A stretch of DNA of 64,000 nt from CBDBFH01 sp965204775 (lineage in GTDB: Bacteria; Pseudomonadota; Alphaproteobacteria; JAPOUT01; G958296285). The notes below the pieces were generated by a model that was not told the origin of the DNA, ran no database searches, and was given only the letters and a program-made list of their open reading frames with translations. Position numbers and translations under genes: made by a program. Shown here one piece after another: positions 50,040-59,281 of this stretch (position 1 is the first letter of the stretch; every line of letters starts with the position of its first letter). The DNA lies in contig CBDBFH010000001.1 in the NCBI GenBank assembly GCA_965204775.1, forward strand, positions 1 through 64,000. The letters are read 5' to 3'.

Positions 50040-52778
50040 CTAGAGATCAGGCGGCCGGGGATTCGGGCCGGGCCGGGCGCGCCGGTCTTCGGCGAAGACG
50101 AAGTTCATGTAGAAGTAACTCAGGCCGATCAGGCTCGCGCCCAGTCCGGCGAAAGAGGCGACCCGATAAAGGCCCTCCAGACCGGCGGCGTCATAGAGGA
50201 AGACCTTGAGCGTCGCCGGGGCGATCACCGCCAGCGAGGCGTAGCGCAAGACGCGGTCGCGGGTGAGAATCGCAGCGAACAGAAAAGCGAAGCCCAGCAG
50301 GAGCCAGACGGCGGAATAGATGTAGATTTCGGCGTCGCCCGCCCCGCCTTGATTGAGATAGACGCCACCCTGATCCGGCGCGGCCTCCTGGAAGAAGAAG
50401 CGGACATTGAGGCTGACGAGCACGAAGAGGAGAAAAAGCGGCGCGGCGCGCAGACCGGGCAGCCAGCCGGGCAAGGCTGCCGGGCGCAGATCGGGGCGCA
50501 GACGACTGATCCCCCGCCGGGCGGCGACCAGCCAGAGCAGGGGCAGGCCATAGGGGAGCAGGAGGGTGTTGAAGACGAGGATTCCGTCGATTTGCTGGGC
50601 GTCCCAGAGGGGGTTGTGGATTCCCAGATCGAACCAGGCGACGCGGGCGGCGGCGAGCAGAAAGATCGCGCTGCCGCTCCAGGCCAGAAAGGTGCGGCGC
50701 CAGAAGAGTCCGGCAAGGCCGAAACCCAGGCCGCAGGCGAAGAAGAGATTGGTGATCAGATTGCGCTCGAAAAACCCGGCGCGTCCGGCGAAGACGCTCT
50801 CGCCGGGATGAAAGTTTTGGCGGACGAGGAGATAGATCATCAAGGTGAAGAGGGCGGCGGCGGCGGCTTCGAGCGACTGGACGGCGCGCGAGTCCCGGCG
50901 GCGGCGCAAATAGAGGGCGGCGGCGGCCACAGACAGCGCCGGGAGGCCGAAATAAAACAGGGGCGGTCCGTCGAAGACGGCGGCGTTGCGGGTGATTGCC
51001 TGCAACCCCTCCTGTGATCCGGCGACTGCGGTCAGAGCCCAGAGAACCAGAAAGCCGGCCTCGGCGATCATCAACAGGCCGAATCCGGCGGCCAGCACGA
51101 AGGCGATGGGGCGCAGCGCCTTGACCGGCAAGGCCCAGGCCAGCCAGGCGACGACAAAAGCCTGCAGGGCGAAGGCGACCGGCACGAAGCGGTATTCCAG
51201 TTCGATCACCGCTGCGAGGACGGCGAAGGCGGCGGCGGCGGCGGCGAAGACCGCCAGTATATGGTGATAGTGAGGGTGTTCTGTGTCGCAGCGGCGCATG
51301 ATTTCCTGGACGGCATAGGCGCAGGCCGCCGCCAGAGCGAGGGCGAGGAGGCCCCAGAAAACCGGCAATTCGGCCAGCGCGGCGGCCTCGCGCAATTTGA
51401 AGAAGGCGAGGAGGTAATAGGCCAGCCCGGCGGCGGCGCTCAGCCCCGCCCAGAGCGCGGGCCGGTGCGCCCGCCAGAGGAGGGCATATCCGCCTCCGGC
51501 AAACAGAAGCGCAAAGCCCAGCACAACCGGGGCGAGGGCGGCGGGGGCGGCGCGCCAGGCGAGGAGCATGGAAAGATTGACCAACAAGGCCGCCCAGGGG
51601 ACGAAGTCATAGAGTTTATCGTCGAACCAGGCCAGGGCGAGCGCGCCGGCGGCCAAACAGCCGAAGAAGAGGAAATGTTCCGGCGCGAATCCGGCGCGGG
51701 CGGCGACGACTCCGGCCAGCGCGAGGATTGCGGCCAGTCCGGCATAATTGAGCAAAGCGGCAGGAAAGAATTTGTCTTTGGCCTCTACTGCCGCTTCGAT
51801 TTCGGTCTTAAACCGGCGCGACGAGCCCAGCGCGATGGTCGTGGCGGTGGCGATCAGGAAGAAAAAGAGCCAGGGGGCGTCGGCGGCGGAGAAGAGGGCG
51901 GAGTTCAGCCACAGGCCGGTCCACAGGGCGGCGCCCAGAAAGGCGGCGAGCGAGAGGGGCCACCAGTTGCGGGCGCGGGCGATGAAGAAGAGGGCGGCGA
52001 AGAGCATATAGAGATAAAGAAACAGGCGCAGGGCGGACGGGTCGGGGGTCTGGATCAAGGCCGGAGTCAGAAAGCCGCCGACCAGGGCGAAGACGGCAAT
52101 CGGCGCGCCATGACGCAGCGACAAGATGATCGCGGCCAGGGTGATCGCCGCCATTCCGGCAAAGCCGAAAAACGGGGAGAGGAAGTTGTAGAGATTGGTC
52201 GCGGCAAAGACGGCGACATAAAGGATGACGATTCCGGCCCCGGCCAAAGATTGGGCGATGGGGCGGCGATTGGCGATTTCGCGCTCAAGGCGCTGGAGGG
52301 TTTCGGCCCCGGCGAGCAGGGCGAGGCCGGCGGCGGCGGCCAGAATGACCCGCGCGCCGGGCCCCAGCAGACCCTGCTCAATGGTGTAGCGGACGAGGAA
52401 AAACCCGGCCAGGGCCAGCGCCACCCCTCCGATCCAGACCGCCATGCGCCCGGCGAAGAAACGTTCGAAGCCGATTTCGGCGACGCCGGAGGCAGGCGCA
52501 GAGAGCGGCGGGGAGGCGAGACTTTCCGGGGCGAGAGCGGCGGGGGCAGGCGAGGCCGGGCCGGGAGCCGGCGCAGGCGGGGCTGAGAGGTTGGGAGGCG
52601 ATTTCAGCGAGTCGGGCAGCTCGCCGCCCTGCCGGGCGAAGGCGTCGGCGAGCATCTGGATGTGGCGCGACAGGCGCGCGATCTCCCGGCGGTTCCGGGC
52701 GGAGCGGTAGAGCGTGACCCAGGGCACAATCAGGGCCGCCCCGGCGGCGATCAGCGAGAGGAAAATCAAAAAATCCAA
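50040..52778 (-). CDS. Large multi-spanning DUF2339 membrane protein
   Basis: 912 residues and more than 20 predicted hydrophobic helices. Layout: N-terminal helix (FLIFLSLIAAGAALIVPWVTLY), a helical linker with ARLSRHIQMLADAFARQ, a Pro/Ala-rich stretch (about residues 60-105), then the DUF2339 block beginning FERFFAGRMAVWIGGVALALAG with ARVILAAAAGLALL and RRPIAQSLAGAGIVILYVAVF. Function of the family is unknown; long helical bundles of this kind are proposed as envelope or transport proteins. The start is probably the TTG at 52776-52778, with GGGAGG ten bases ahead; an ATG at 52877 adds 33 residues without a ribosome site. Confidence 0.85.
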   Translation of the reverse strand: MDFLIFLSLIAAGAALIVPWVTLYRSARNRREIARLSRHIQMLADAFARQGGELPDSLKSPPNLSAPPAPAPGPASPAPAALAPESLASPPLSAPASGVAEIGFERFFAGRMAVWIGGVALALAGFFLVRYTIEQGLLGPGARVILAAAAGLALLAGAETLQRLEREIANRRPIAQSLAGAGIVILYVAVFAATNLYNFLSPFFGFAGMAAITLAAIILSLRHGAPIAVFALVGGFLTPALIQTPDPSALRLFLYLYMLFAALFFIARARNWWPLSLAAFLGAALWTGLWLNSALFSAADAPWLFFFLIATATTIALGSSRRFKTEIEAAVEAKDKFFPAALLNYAGLAAILALAGVVAARAGFAPEHFLFFGCLAAGALALAWFDDKLYDFVPWAALLVNLSMLLAWRAAPAALAPVVLGFALLFAGGGYALLWRAHRPALWAGLSAAAGLAYYLLAFFKLREAAALAELPVFWGLLALALAAACAYAVQEIMRRCDTEHPHYHHILAVFAAAAAAFAVLAAVIELEYRFVPVAFALQAFVVAWLAWALPVKALRPIAFVLAAGFGLLMIAEAGFLVLWALTAVAGSQEGLQAITRNAAVFDGPPLFYFGLPALSVAAAALYLRRRRDSRAVQSLEAAAAALFTLMIYLLVRQNFHPGESVFAGRAGFFERNLITNLFFACGLGFGLAGLFWRRTFLAWSGSAIFLLAAARVAWFDLGIHNPLWDAQQIDGILVFNTLLLPYGLPLLWLVAARRGISRLRPDLRPAALPGWLPGLRAAPLFLLFVLVSLNVRFFFQEAAPDQGGVYLNQGGAGDAEIYIYSAVWLLLGFAFLFAAILTRDRVLRYASLAVIAPATLKVFLYDAAGLEGLYRVASFAGLGASLIGLSYFYMNFVFAEDRRARPGPNPRPPDL

Positions 52779-52915
52779 GGGCGGCGGCCTCCCTGCCTCG
52801 GCCTTTCGGGGCCAGTCTATCGGACGGGCTATGCTTTGAAAATGGCGCAAGATGGGCCATGTTATAGTCCCGGCCAAGGCCGCGGCGATTCGCCGGCGTG
52901 GGAGGAAACGAGACG

Positions 52916-53107
52916 ATGAGGGATGCGTTTCAGGCCCTGTGCTTTCTGGCCGGGGGCAAGTCGCGGTTTATCGGAGCGCGGCGGTTGACCGCGCAGAATC
53001 CGGAGAAATCGCGCGACGACGCCCCGTTCAAGCGCCTGGGGCTGGACGCGCCGCCCGCCGATTTCCGCCCTTCGGCGGGCGAGGCGGCGCGGCGCAGGCG
53101 CGCATGA
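52916..53107 (+). pseudogene. bioB: Biotin synthase (bioB) C-terminal remnant
   Basis: 63 residues whose first 45 match the C-terminal end of BioB: RDAFQALCFLAGGKSRF, ARRLTAQNPEK and DDAPFKRLGLD correspond to the family's QALCFLAGANSIF, LLTTxNP and DxxLFxKLGL. The radical-SAM cysteines and the barrel are absent, and the ANSIF motif is altered (GKSRF). Upstream, another frame (IVPAKAAAIRRRGR) may be the eroded preceding strand, implying a frameshift. Oddly, GGAGG lies ten bases ahead of the ATG and the stop overlaps the HAD gene (ATGA), so it may still be translated as a leader peptide. Confidence 0.65.
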
Positions 53108-53757
53108 AACTGCGCGCGGTGCTATGGGATTTCGGCGGGGTTTTGACGGCGAGTCCCTTCGAGGCCTTTGCCCGCTTTGAGCAGGCGCGCGGTCTTCCGG
53201 CGGGATTTTTGCAGTCGATCAACCGCGCCAATCCCGACTCCAATGCCTGGGCGCGCTTTGAGCGCAGCGAGATCAGCCCGGCGCAATTCGACCGCGCCTT
53301 CGCCGCCGAGTCCCGCCGGCGGGGCCATGAAGTGGGCGGGGCCGAGGTGATCGCCCTTTTGGCCGGGGCGCTGCGCCCGGCCATGGTCGCGGCGCTGGAC
53401 CGGTGCAAGCAGGCCGGATTCCTGCTGGGCTGCATCACCAATAATGTCGCCGCGCCGGGCGGCGGCTCAATGACGGCGCGCAAGACCCGCGACCAGAAGG
53501 CGATAGCCGCAATCATGGCCCGCTTCGATCATGTGATCGAATCCTCGAAGGCCGGGTTGCGCAAGCCCGATCCGCGCATCTACCGGATGGCCTGCGCGGC
53601 GCTGGCGATCCGGCCGGAGGAGGCGGTCTATCTGGACGATCTGGGGGTCAACCTGAAGCCGGCCCGGGCGATGGGAATGACCACGATCAAGGTGGTCTCG
53701 CCGGAGCAGGCGCTGGCCGAGCTGGAGCAGGCGCTGGGGATCGAACTGCGCGGCTAA
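53104..53757 (+). CDS. HAD-superfamily hydrolase (epoxide hydrolase N-terminal/ACAD10 phosphatase type)
   Basis: 217 residues. Motif I is VLWDFGGVLTASPFEAF with nucleophile Asp9; the usual second Asp is Gly, as in the soluble epoxide hydrolase N-terminal and ACAD10 subgroup. Motif II is in CITNN, motif III SSKAGLRKPDPRIY, motif IV YLDDLGVN. A small phosphate monoester hydrolase is expected. It is translationally coupled to the bioB remnant (ATGA) and meets the MMPL gene tail-to-tail, sharing four bases. The window's kinases and acyl-CoA dehydrogenases are the other two ACAD10 parts, but they are not adjacent to it. Confidence 0.88.
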   Translation: MKLRAVLWDFGGVLTASPFEAFARFEQARGLPAGFLQSINRANPDSNAWARFERSEISPAQFDRAFAAESRRRGHEVGGAEVIALLAGALRPAMVAALDRCKQAGFLLGCITNNVAAPGGGSMTARKTRDQKAIAAIMARFDHVIESSKAGLRKPDPRIYRMACAALAIRPEEAVYLDDLGVNLKPARAMGMTTIKVVSPEQALAELEQALGIELRG

Positions 53758-56375
53758 TGGGCGAAGGCGCCCGGCGGCGGCTTGACCTTTTTGCGGCGGG
53801 GAAAGAGCAGGTCGAGCACCACCGCCAGACAGGGCAGGGCGGTGATCGCCATCAGCATATTGGTCATGAACATGAAGGTGAGGAGGAGGCCCATATCGGC
53901 CTGGAATTTCAGCGCCGAAAAGGCCCAGGTCGACACCCCGATCGCCATGGTGACCGCGGTGAAGACGACCGCCATGCCGGTCTCGCCCAGCGTTTCGCGG
54001 TAACTGTCGGTGATGTTCTTGCCTTCGGCGAGATGGAACTGGATTCGGTTGTAGATGTAGAAGGCGTAATCGACCCCCAGCCCGACCGCCAGCACCATGA
54101 CCGGCAAGGTGGCGATGGTCAGGCCGATTTCCAGTTCGCGCATGAACCAGTAGCCCAGAAAGGTGGCCATGGTCAGAGGCAGGCAGCAGGCCAGCGTCGC
54201 CCGCCAGTCGCGATAGGTCACGACGACCAGCCCGATGATGGCGAGATAGACCAGGACCAGCATGGGCAATTCGCGCAGGGCGATTTCCTCATTGACCGCG
54301 GCCTGCACGCCCATATTGCCGGAGGCGAGGCGGATTCGCAGTTCTTTGACCTGCTGATCGGCGATCTGAATGCCCTGCCCGCGCAGATGATCGGCGATTT
54401 TTTGCGGCCCGGTCAGATCGGGGGCATAGGTGATGATGAGTTTGTTGTCGGTCTCGCGATAAAGGGCGAGGACGATGTCGGGGGGCATTTTTTCGACCGG
54501 GACTTCGCCCAGCGGTTCGGGGGTGGAGATGACCAGGTCGCGATAGGGGGGCGGGTTGGCCTGGCGGAAGTCTTTGACCGCGGCGACGGCGTCGGCGATG
54601 GTGGTCGCCTTGGCGTCTTCCAGAAAGATCAGATGGGGCAGGACCGTGCAGGCCTGATTGTAGAGGCCGGAGGTGCGCGGCGGGATGACATTGACCGCCT
54701 GGACCAGGGCGAAACTGTTGCGCGGCACATCCTGCCATTTGAGATTGCCCTCGTTCCAGCCCGCCGAGGTCTGCTTGGTGACATAGGGCAGGGAGAGGAG
54801 GAGGGAGACGCCTTCGACCTGATCCATATGCTGCGAGAAGCGGTCGAGATAATGCATATAGGGATATTTGATGCAGGACTCGTCCGGGGTCTCGACCACG
54901 GCGGTGAGCAGATTGAGGCCCAGCGAGAATTTGCCGGCGATCTGGTTGGAGTCGAGATTGTAGCGGGCGTCGGGGCGCAGTTCGGGCGAGCCGGGATGGA
55001 GCGCGCCGACATGGCGGCCCTGGCTTTGATAGATGGCGGTGGCGAAGATCAGCGCGATCACCGCCAGGCCGGGCACCGCCACGGGGCGGGCGGCGATCCG
55101 GCCCAAAATTCCCATCAGGCGCAGGCGGGTGGCGCGGGCGCGGGCCACCGCCTCGACGAATTTCGGCCCGAAGGGGAAATAGCTGACCAGCAGGGGCAGC
55201 ATGATCAGATTGGTGACGATTTTCAGCGCCACCCCGATTGAGGCGGTGACCGCGAGTTCCTTGATCATCGGGATCGGGATCAGATAGAGGGTGCCGAAGC
55301 CGACCAGATCGGTGATCAGCGCCATGGAGCCGGGGATCAGCAGGCCGGAGAAGGAGGCCCGCGCCGCCGCCTCGCCGCTCGCCCCTTCGCCGATTTTCTT
55401 GGTGATCAGGTTGATCTGCTGGACGCCGTGGCTGACGCCGATGGCGAAGACCAGAAAGGGGACGAGAATCGCGAGCGGATCCAGGCCGAAGCCCAGAAAG
55501 GCCAGAATCCCGAATTGCCAGACGACCGAGACCACCGAGCAGCCGAGGGTGACCAGCGAGAGGACCAGCGAGCGGGCATAGAGATACAAGGCCAGCGTGG
55601 TGAGGAGAAAGGCGACGGCGAAGAAGAACTGGACGACGCCGAAACTGTCGAGGGCGCGCAGATATAAGGGGGCGTCGGCGGGGGGGTCATAGACGTCGCC
55701 GCCGGCTTTGTCGGCGATGTCGCCGATCAGTTTGGCGAAGCCGATGATCTGGACTTCATAGGTGTCGTTTTCGAATTTCTCGCGGATCTGGACTTCCAGT
55801 TTGGAGGCGAGGTCGAGGTAATTGAGGCGCTCCAGGGTGCGGGGGTCGCGCTCCAGCAATTCGGCGACCACCATCGCCGACTGGAAGTCGTCGGCGACGA
55901 GGCGCCCGACGAAATTGCCGCGCACCACGTTGTTTTCGATTCGCTTGAGGGCCGCCTCGTCCAGCGACTGCAAGGTGACGGTTCCGGGGATTACGTCGTC
56001 GGCGCTGATGCCTTCTTCGGTGATCTCGAGATAGCGGGTGTTCGGCGTCCACAGGGAGGTCACCGTGTGGCGGGCGACGCCGGGCAGGTAGAAAATGTCG
56101 TCGGTGATTTCCTTATAGGTCTTGAAGAAGCCGCGGTTCCAGATGGTGCCCTGCCGGGTCTTGAGGACGACGATGATCCGGTTGGAGCCGAACAGTTCAT
56201 CGCGATGGTCCTGAAAGGTCTGGATATATTCATGGCCGATGGGCAGGCGCTTTTCGAAGCCGGCGTCGAGCCGCAGGTCGAGGGCGAGATATCCGGCATA
56301 GACCGTGAAGGCGGCCAGCACCAGCAGGATCAGGCCGCGGAAGCGAAAGACGATATTTTCGAGTCTCTTGACCAC
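53754..56375 (-). CDS. RND/MMPL-family transporter
   Basis: 873 residues with the two-fold RND plan: helix 1 (GLILLVLAAFTVYAGYLAL), a 200-residue periplasmic loop, six helices including DPLAILVPFLVFAIGVSHGVQQ, then a repeat with a second loop, and TLPVMVLAVGLGVDYAFYIYNR (GxxxDY motif). This is the hydrophobe/lipid exporter subgroup related to HpnN and MmpL. No membrane-fusion partner is adjacent. The start is a GTG at 56373-56375. Possible cargo is a lipid or hopanoid; the sequence does not say. Confidence 0.88.
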   Translation of the reverse strand: MVKRLENIVFRFRGLILLVLAAFTVYAGYLALDLRLDAGFEKRLPIGHEYIQTFQDHRDELFGSNRIIVVLKTRQGTIWNRGFFKTYKEITDDIFYLPGVARHTVTSLWTPNTRYLEITEEGISADDVIPGTVTLQSLDEAALKRIENNVVRGNFVGRLVADDFQSAMVVAELLERDPRTLERLNYLDLASKLEVQIREKFENDTYEVQIIGFAKLIGDIADKAGGDVYDPPADAPLYLRALDSFGVVQFFFAVAFLLTTLALYLYARSLVLSLVTLGCSVVSVVWQFGILAFLGFGLDPLAILVPFLVFAIGVSHGVQQINLITKKIGEGASGEAAARASFSGLLIPGSMALITDLVGFGTLYLIPIPMIKELAVTASIGVALKIVTNLIMLPLLVSYFPFGPKFVEAVARARATRLRLMGILGRIAARPVAVPGLAVIALIFATAIYQSQGRHVGALHPGSPELRPDARYNLDSNQIAGKFSLGLNLLTAVVETPDESCIKYPYMHYLDRFSQHMDQVEGVSLLLSLPYVTKQTSAGWNEGNLKWQDVPRNSFALVQAVNVIPPRTSGLYNQACTVLPHLIFLEDAKATTIADAVAAVKDFRQANPPPYRDLVISTPEPLGEVPVEKMPPDIVLALYRETDNKLIITYAPDLTGPQKIADHLRGQGIQIADQQVKELRIRLASGNMGVQAAVNEEIALRELPMLVLVYLAIIGLVVVTYRDWRATLACCLPLTMATFLGYWFMRELEIGLTIATLPVMVLAVGLGVDYAFYIYNRIQFHLAEGKNITDSYRETLGETGMAVVFTAVTMAIGVSTWAFSALKFQADMGLLLTFMFMTNMLMAITALPCLAVVLDLLFPRRKKVKPPPGAFAH

Positions 56376-56521
56376 CTCACCCCCCTTGCGGCTTGTCTTG
56401 CGGCCACGGCCAGTTCCGGGCGCGATGGGCGCGCGGGCGGCAGAATCTGTGCGAGGGCCCCTTCCGCCCCGTCGGCCATGTTAAGCGGGTTTGCGGCCCG
56501 CGCGCAAGCAGATTGAGGGTC

Positions 56522-56551
56522 TTGCGCACCGGGCGAGGCCGCGCCTATACT
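56522..56551 (+). promoter_or_regulatory. Candidate sigma-70 promoter for the diiron/ABC exporter operon
   Basis: TTGCGC at 56522-56527 and TATACT at 56546-56551 are 18 bases apart, with an expected start near 56558 and a leader of about 47 bases ending in GGAGGAACGAA before the ATG. It lies in the 229-base gap after the divergent MMPL gene; the rest of the gap shows nothing I recognise. Confidence 0.5.
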
Positions 56552-56604
56552 TAAAGAGTGCGCCCGTGCGCGGCGCAGGCAGGCGGATTAACCGGAGGAA
56601 CGAA

Positions 56605-57744
56605 ATGAGCACGAACCCGGCACTGGAGAAGCAGATCACAATCGACCCGGCCTATGAGGCGGTCGCCCCCGACGATTTTGCGGCGATGATCGAAGTCGAC
56701 CGCTACGCCCAGCGCTCGACCGCTTTCGACAAGATCATCTCGGCGACCCACGACCATTTCTGGGACCCGCTCGACCCCAAATATATCGACTTCGCGCAGC
56801 CCTTCGATCTGGAGGGGGAGATGATTTTGCCGGAGGAGATGATCCTGGAACTCCGCCTGCCCTGCACACAGAAATTGAGCCGGGCCGAGCGGGTGCGGCT
56901 GGTCTCGCAAAGCGCCCGCTTTTCGCTGTCGCAGATTCTGCATGGCGAGCAGGGCGCGCTGTCGCTGTCGGCCAGCCTGTGCCATATTCTGAAAGACCCG
57001 GGGGCGCAGGAATATGCGGCCAACCAGACCCGCGAGGAGGCGCGCCATGTGACCGCCTTTTCGCGCTATGTGCAGGCGCGCTGGGGCAAGCCGCTACCGG
57101 TCGGCGAGACCTTGGGCAAATTGCTCAGCGAAATCGTCGCCTCACCGCTGGTCTACAAGAAACTGGTCGGGATGCAGATGCTGGTCGAGGGGCTGGCGAT
57201 GGGGGCCTTCGCCACCTTCTACGAGCGCTCGCGCGATCCGCTGCTGCGCAAATTGTGCCAGCTGGTGATGACCGACGAGGCGTTTCACCACAAATTCGGC
57301 AAGATCTGGGCAGACCGCACGATTCCGCAATTGTCGCAGGCCCAGCGCGACGCGATTGAGGACTGGGCCGCCGAATGCTTCCAGACCCTGCTGTTCAACC
57401 TGATCAACCCGGAGCAGAAGAAGCTGATCTACGGGCCGCTCGGCCTGGACTGGAAGCAGGTCCATGCCGAGATGCGCGAGGCGCTGTCCGACGATGAACG
57501 GCGGCAGCAGATGCAGGACGATTCGAACATTTTCCGTGTTCTGATCAAGACGCTGCTCAAAGCCGGGATCATCACCGAGCGCACCCGCCCCTTTTATGCC
57601 TCCTATGTGAATATGGACGCGCTGAAAGGCGAAGGCGACCGGATGATCGGCGACGACATCGCCGAGGACGGGATTCAGTATCTGAAGACGATCAATTTCG
57701 GGACGAATGCGCGGGCGCTGCAGGAGGTCTCTGCCGCTGAATGA
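56605..57744 (+). CDS. Ferritin-like diiron protein, probable oxygenase
   Basis: 379 residues, mostly helical. A four-helix diiron site is readable: E115 (HGEQGALS), E145 and H148 (EEARH), E195 (LVEGLAMGAF), E225 and H228 (DEAFHH), the spacing used by AurF-type N-oxygenases, acyl-ACP desaturases and related oxidases. The exact reaction is unknown. A strong GGAGG and a good promoter candidate precede it, and it is coupled by ATGA to an ABC exporter ATPase gene. Unusual features are the aromatic, acidic N-terminal segment (THDHFWDPLDPKY) and a C-terminal 120-residue region outside the ferritin core. Confidence 0.8.
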   Translation: MSTNPALEKQITIDPAYEAVAPDDFAAMIEVDRYAQRSTAFDKIISATHDHFWDPLDPKYIDFAQPFDLEGEMILPEEMILELRLPCTQKLSRAERVRLVSQSARFSLSQILHGEQGALSLSASLCHILKDPGAQEYAANQTREEARHVTAFSRYVQARWGKPLPVGETLGKLLSEIVASPLVYKKLVGMQMLVEGLAMGAFATFYERSRDPLLRKLCQLVMTDEAFHHKFGKIWADRTIPQLSQAQRDAIEDWAAECFQTLLFNLINPEQKKLIYGPLGLDWKQVHAEMREALSDDERRQQMQDDSNIFRVLIKTLLKAGIITERTRPFYASYVNMDALKGEGDRMIGDDIAEDGIQYLKTINFGTNARALQEVSAAE

Positions 57745-58484
57745 CGGCGGTGATCGAGGCGGAGGGGCTTTCCAGGACTTTCGGAGCGTTTCGCGCCCTG
57801 TCCGGCGTCTCTTTCGCGCTGGAAGCCGGAGCGGCGGTTGCGTTGCTGGGGGCAAACGGGGCGGGCAAGACCACCTTGATCGGGATTTTGCTGGGGCTGG
57901 TCGAGCCCGGCGCGGGGTGGGTGCGGGTTCTGGGCCACGACATGCACAGCCGGGCGCGGGCGCGGGCTTTGGCGCGGATCAATTTCCAAAGCCCTTATGT
58001 GGATTTGCCGCTGCGGCTGACTTTGCGGCAAAATTTAAGGGTCTATGCCGGGCTTTACGGCGTCGCCGATCCGCGGGAGCGGATCGGGCTGGTCGCGGAG
58101 CAGGCCGGGGTGGCGCATTTGCTGGACCGGCGCTTCGGGGATTTTTCGGCGGGCGAGCGCACCTGCGCCGGGCTGGCCAAGGCGCTTTTGAACGCGCCGG
58201 AGATTTTGATCCTGGACGAGCCGACCGCCTCGCTTGACCCGGACACGGCGGACCGGATTCGCAGCTGCCTGGAGGCCTACCGGCGCGAAAGCGGCGCGGC
58301 CTTGCTGATCGCCTCGCACAATATGGGCGAGGTCGAGCGGATTTGCTCCGAGGTTTTGATGATGCGCGCAGGCCGGATTGTCGCGCGCGGCGCGCCGGAT
58401 GACCTGCGCCGCCGTTTTGCGCGCGACTCGCTGGAGGGGGTCTTTCTGGAGATCGCGCGCGGCGCGGACGGGCGGCGGGGATGA
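57741..58484 (+). CDS. ABC-2 type exporter ATP-binding protein
   Basis: 247 residues. Walker A GANGAGKTTLIGIL, Walker B ILILDEPTASLDPDTA and switch IASHNMGE are normal; the signature LSGGQ is FSAGERT instead, a noticeable deviation. It resembles the DrrA/NodI/CcmA group whose partners are ABC-2 permeases. Overlaps the diiron gene by ATGA and the permease gene by ATGA, so the three proteins are made together. The deviating signature may alter ATP turnover. Confidence 0.9.
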   Translation: MTAVIEAEGLSRTFGAFRALSGVSFALEAGAAVALLGANGAGKTTLIGILLGLVEPGAGWVRVLGHDMHSRARARALARINFQSPYVDLPLRLTLRQNLRVYAGLYGVADPRERIGLVAEQAGVAHLLDRRFGDFSAGERTCAGLAKALLNAPEILILDEPTASLDPDTADRIRSCLEAYRRESGAALLIASHNMGEVERICSEVLMMRAGRIVARGAPDDLRRRFARDSLEGVFLEIARGADGRRG

Positions 58485-59278
58485 ACGGGGCCGGGCGGCG
58501 AATCGCAGCCTTGATGCTGCGCCACTGGTATCTGATCCGCAGTTCCTGGCCCCGGCTGGTCGAACTGACCTACTGGCCGACGGTCCATCTGATCATGTGG
58601 GGCTTCCTGCAAAATTTCCTGAGCGCGCAGGCCGGCCCCCTCGCCGCCTTCGCCGCCACGCTGGTCGGGGCGGTCTTTTTGTGGGAGGTGCTGTTTCGCT
58701 GCCAGATCAATTTCTCGATCAGTTTTCTGGAAGAAATGTGGTCGCGCAATCTGGGCGGGCTTCTGGTCAGCCCCCTGCGGGCGGGCGAACTGGTCGCCGG
58801 CCTGATGGCGATGAGCCTGACCCGCGCCGCCATCGGCCTGATTCCGACCGCCTTCGTCGCCAGCCTCGCCTTCGACTTCTCCTGGGCCGAGGTCTGGCCG
58901 GGGGTGATCGGCTTCGTCCTCAACCTGACCGTCTTCGGCTGGACGCTGGCCCTGATCGGGGCCGGGGTCGTTTTGCGCAACGGACTGGGCAGCGAGACCT
59001 TGATCTGGGCCTCGCTCTTTTTGTTTCTGCCCTTTTGCTGCGTCTATTATCCGCTCGCCAGCCTGCCCGAGCCGCTGCAGGCGGTGGCGGTTTTTCTGCC
59101 GCCGACCTTCGTCTTCGAATCCCTGCGCGCCACGCTGGCCGGAGAGGGGGCCGATGTCTTCGGCCTGCTGCGGGCCGGGGCGCTCAATGCGGTCTATCTG
59201 GCCGGGGCGCTGGCGTTTTTCTTCTTCTTTTTGCGGTCGGCCCGCCGCCGGGGCAGTCTGATGCGAATCGGCGAATAG
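58481..59278 (+). CDS. ABC-2 type exporter permease
   Basis: 265 residues, six membrane segments: the N-terminal YWPTVHLIMWGFLQ, LVGAVFLWEVLFRCQ, then LAALIGAGVVLRN-like and PFCCVYYPLASLPEPLQAVAV-type loops, which carry the ABC-2 permease motif, ending in AFFFFFLRSARRRG. This family exports drugs, polysaccharides or lipids. Its gene is the last of the diiron operon and meets gyrB tail-to-tail three bases away. Cargo unknown. Confidence 0.87.
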   Translation: MNGAGRRIAALMLRHWYLIRSSWPRLVELTYWPTVHLIMWGFLQNFLSAQAGPLAAFAATLVGAVFLWEVLFRCQINFSISFLEEMWSRNLGGLLVSPLRAGELVAGLMAMSLTRAAIGLIPTAFVASLAFDFSWAEVWPGVIGFVLNLTVFGWTLALIGAGVVLRNGLGSETLIWASLFLFLPFCCVYYPLASLPEPLQAVAVFLPPTFVFESLRATLAGEGADVFGLLRAGALNAVYLAGALAFFFFFLRSARRRGSLMRIGE

Positions 59279-59281
59279 GCC

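Noticed and set aside
53104..53757. HAD protein inactive because motif I has Gly for the second Asp
   Set aside because: The FGG form of motif I is typical of the epoxide hydrolase N-terminal/ACAD10 subgroup, so it does not by itself show loss of function.
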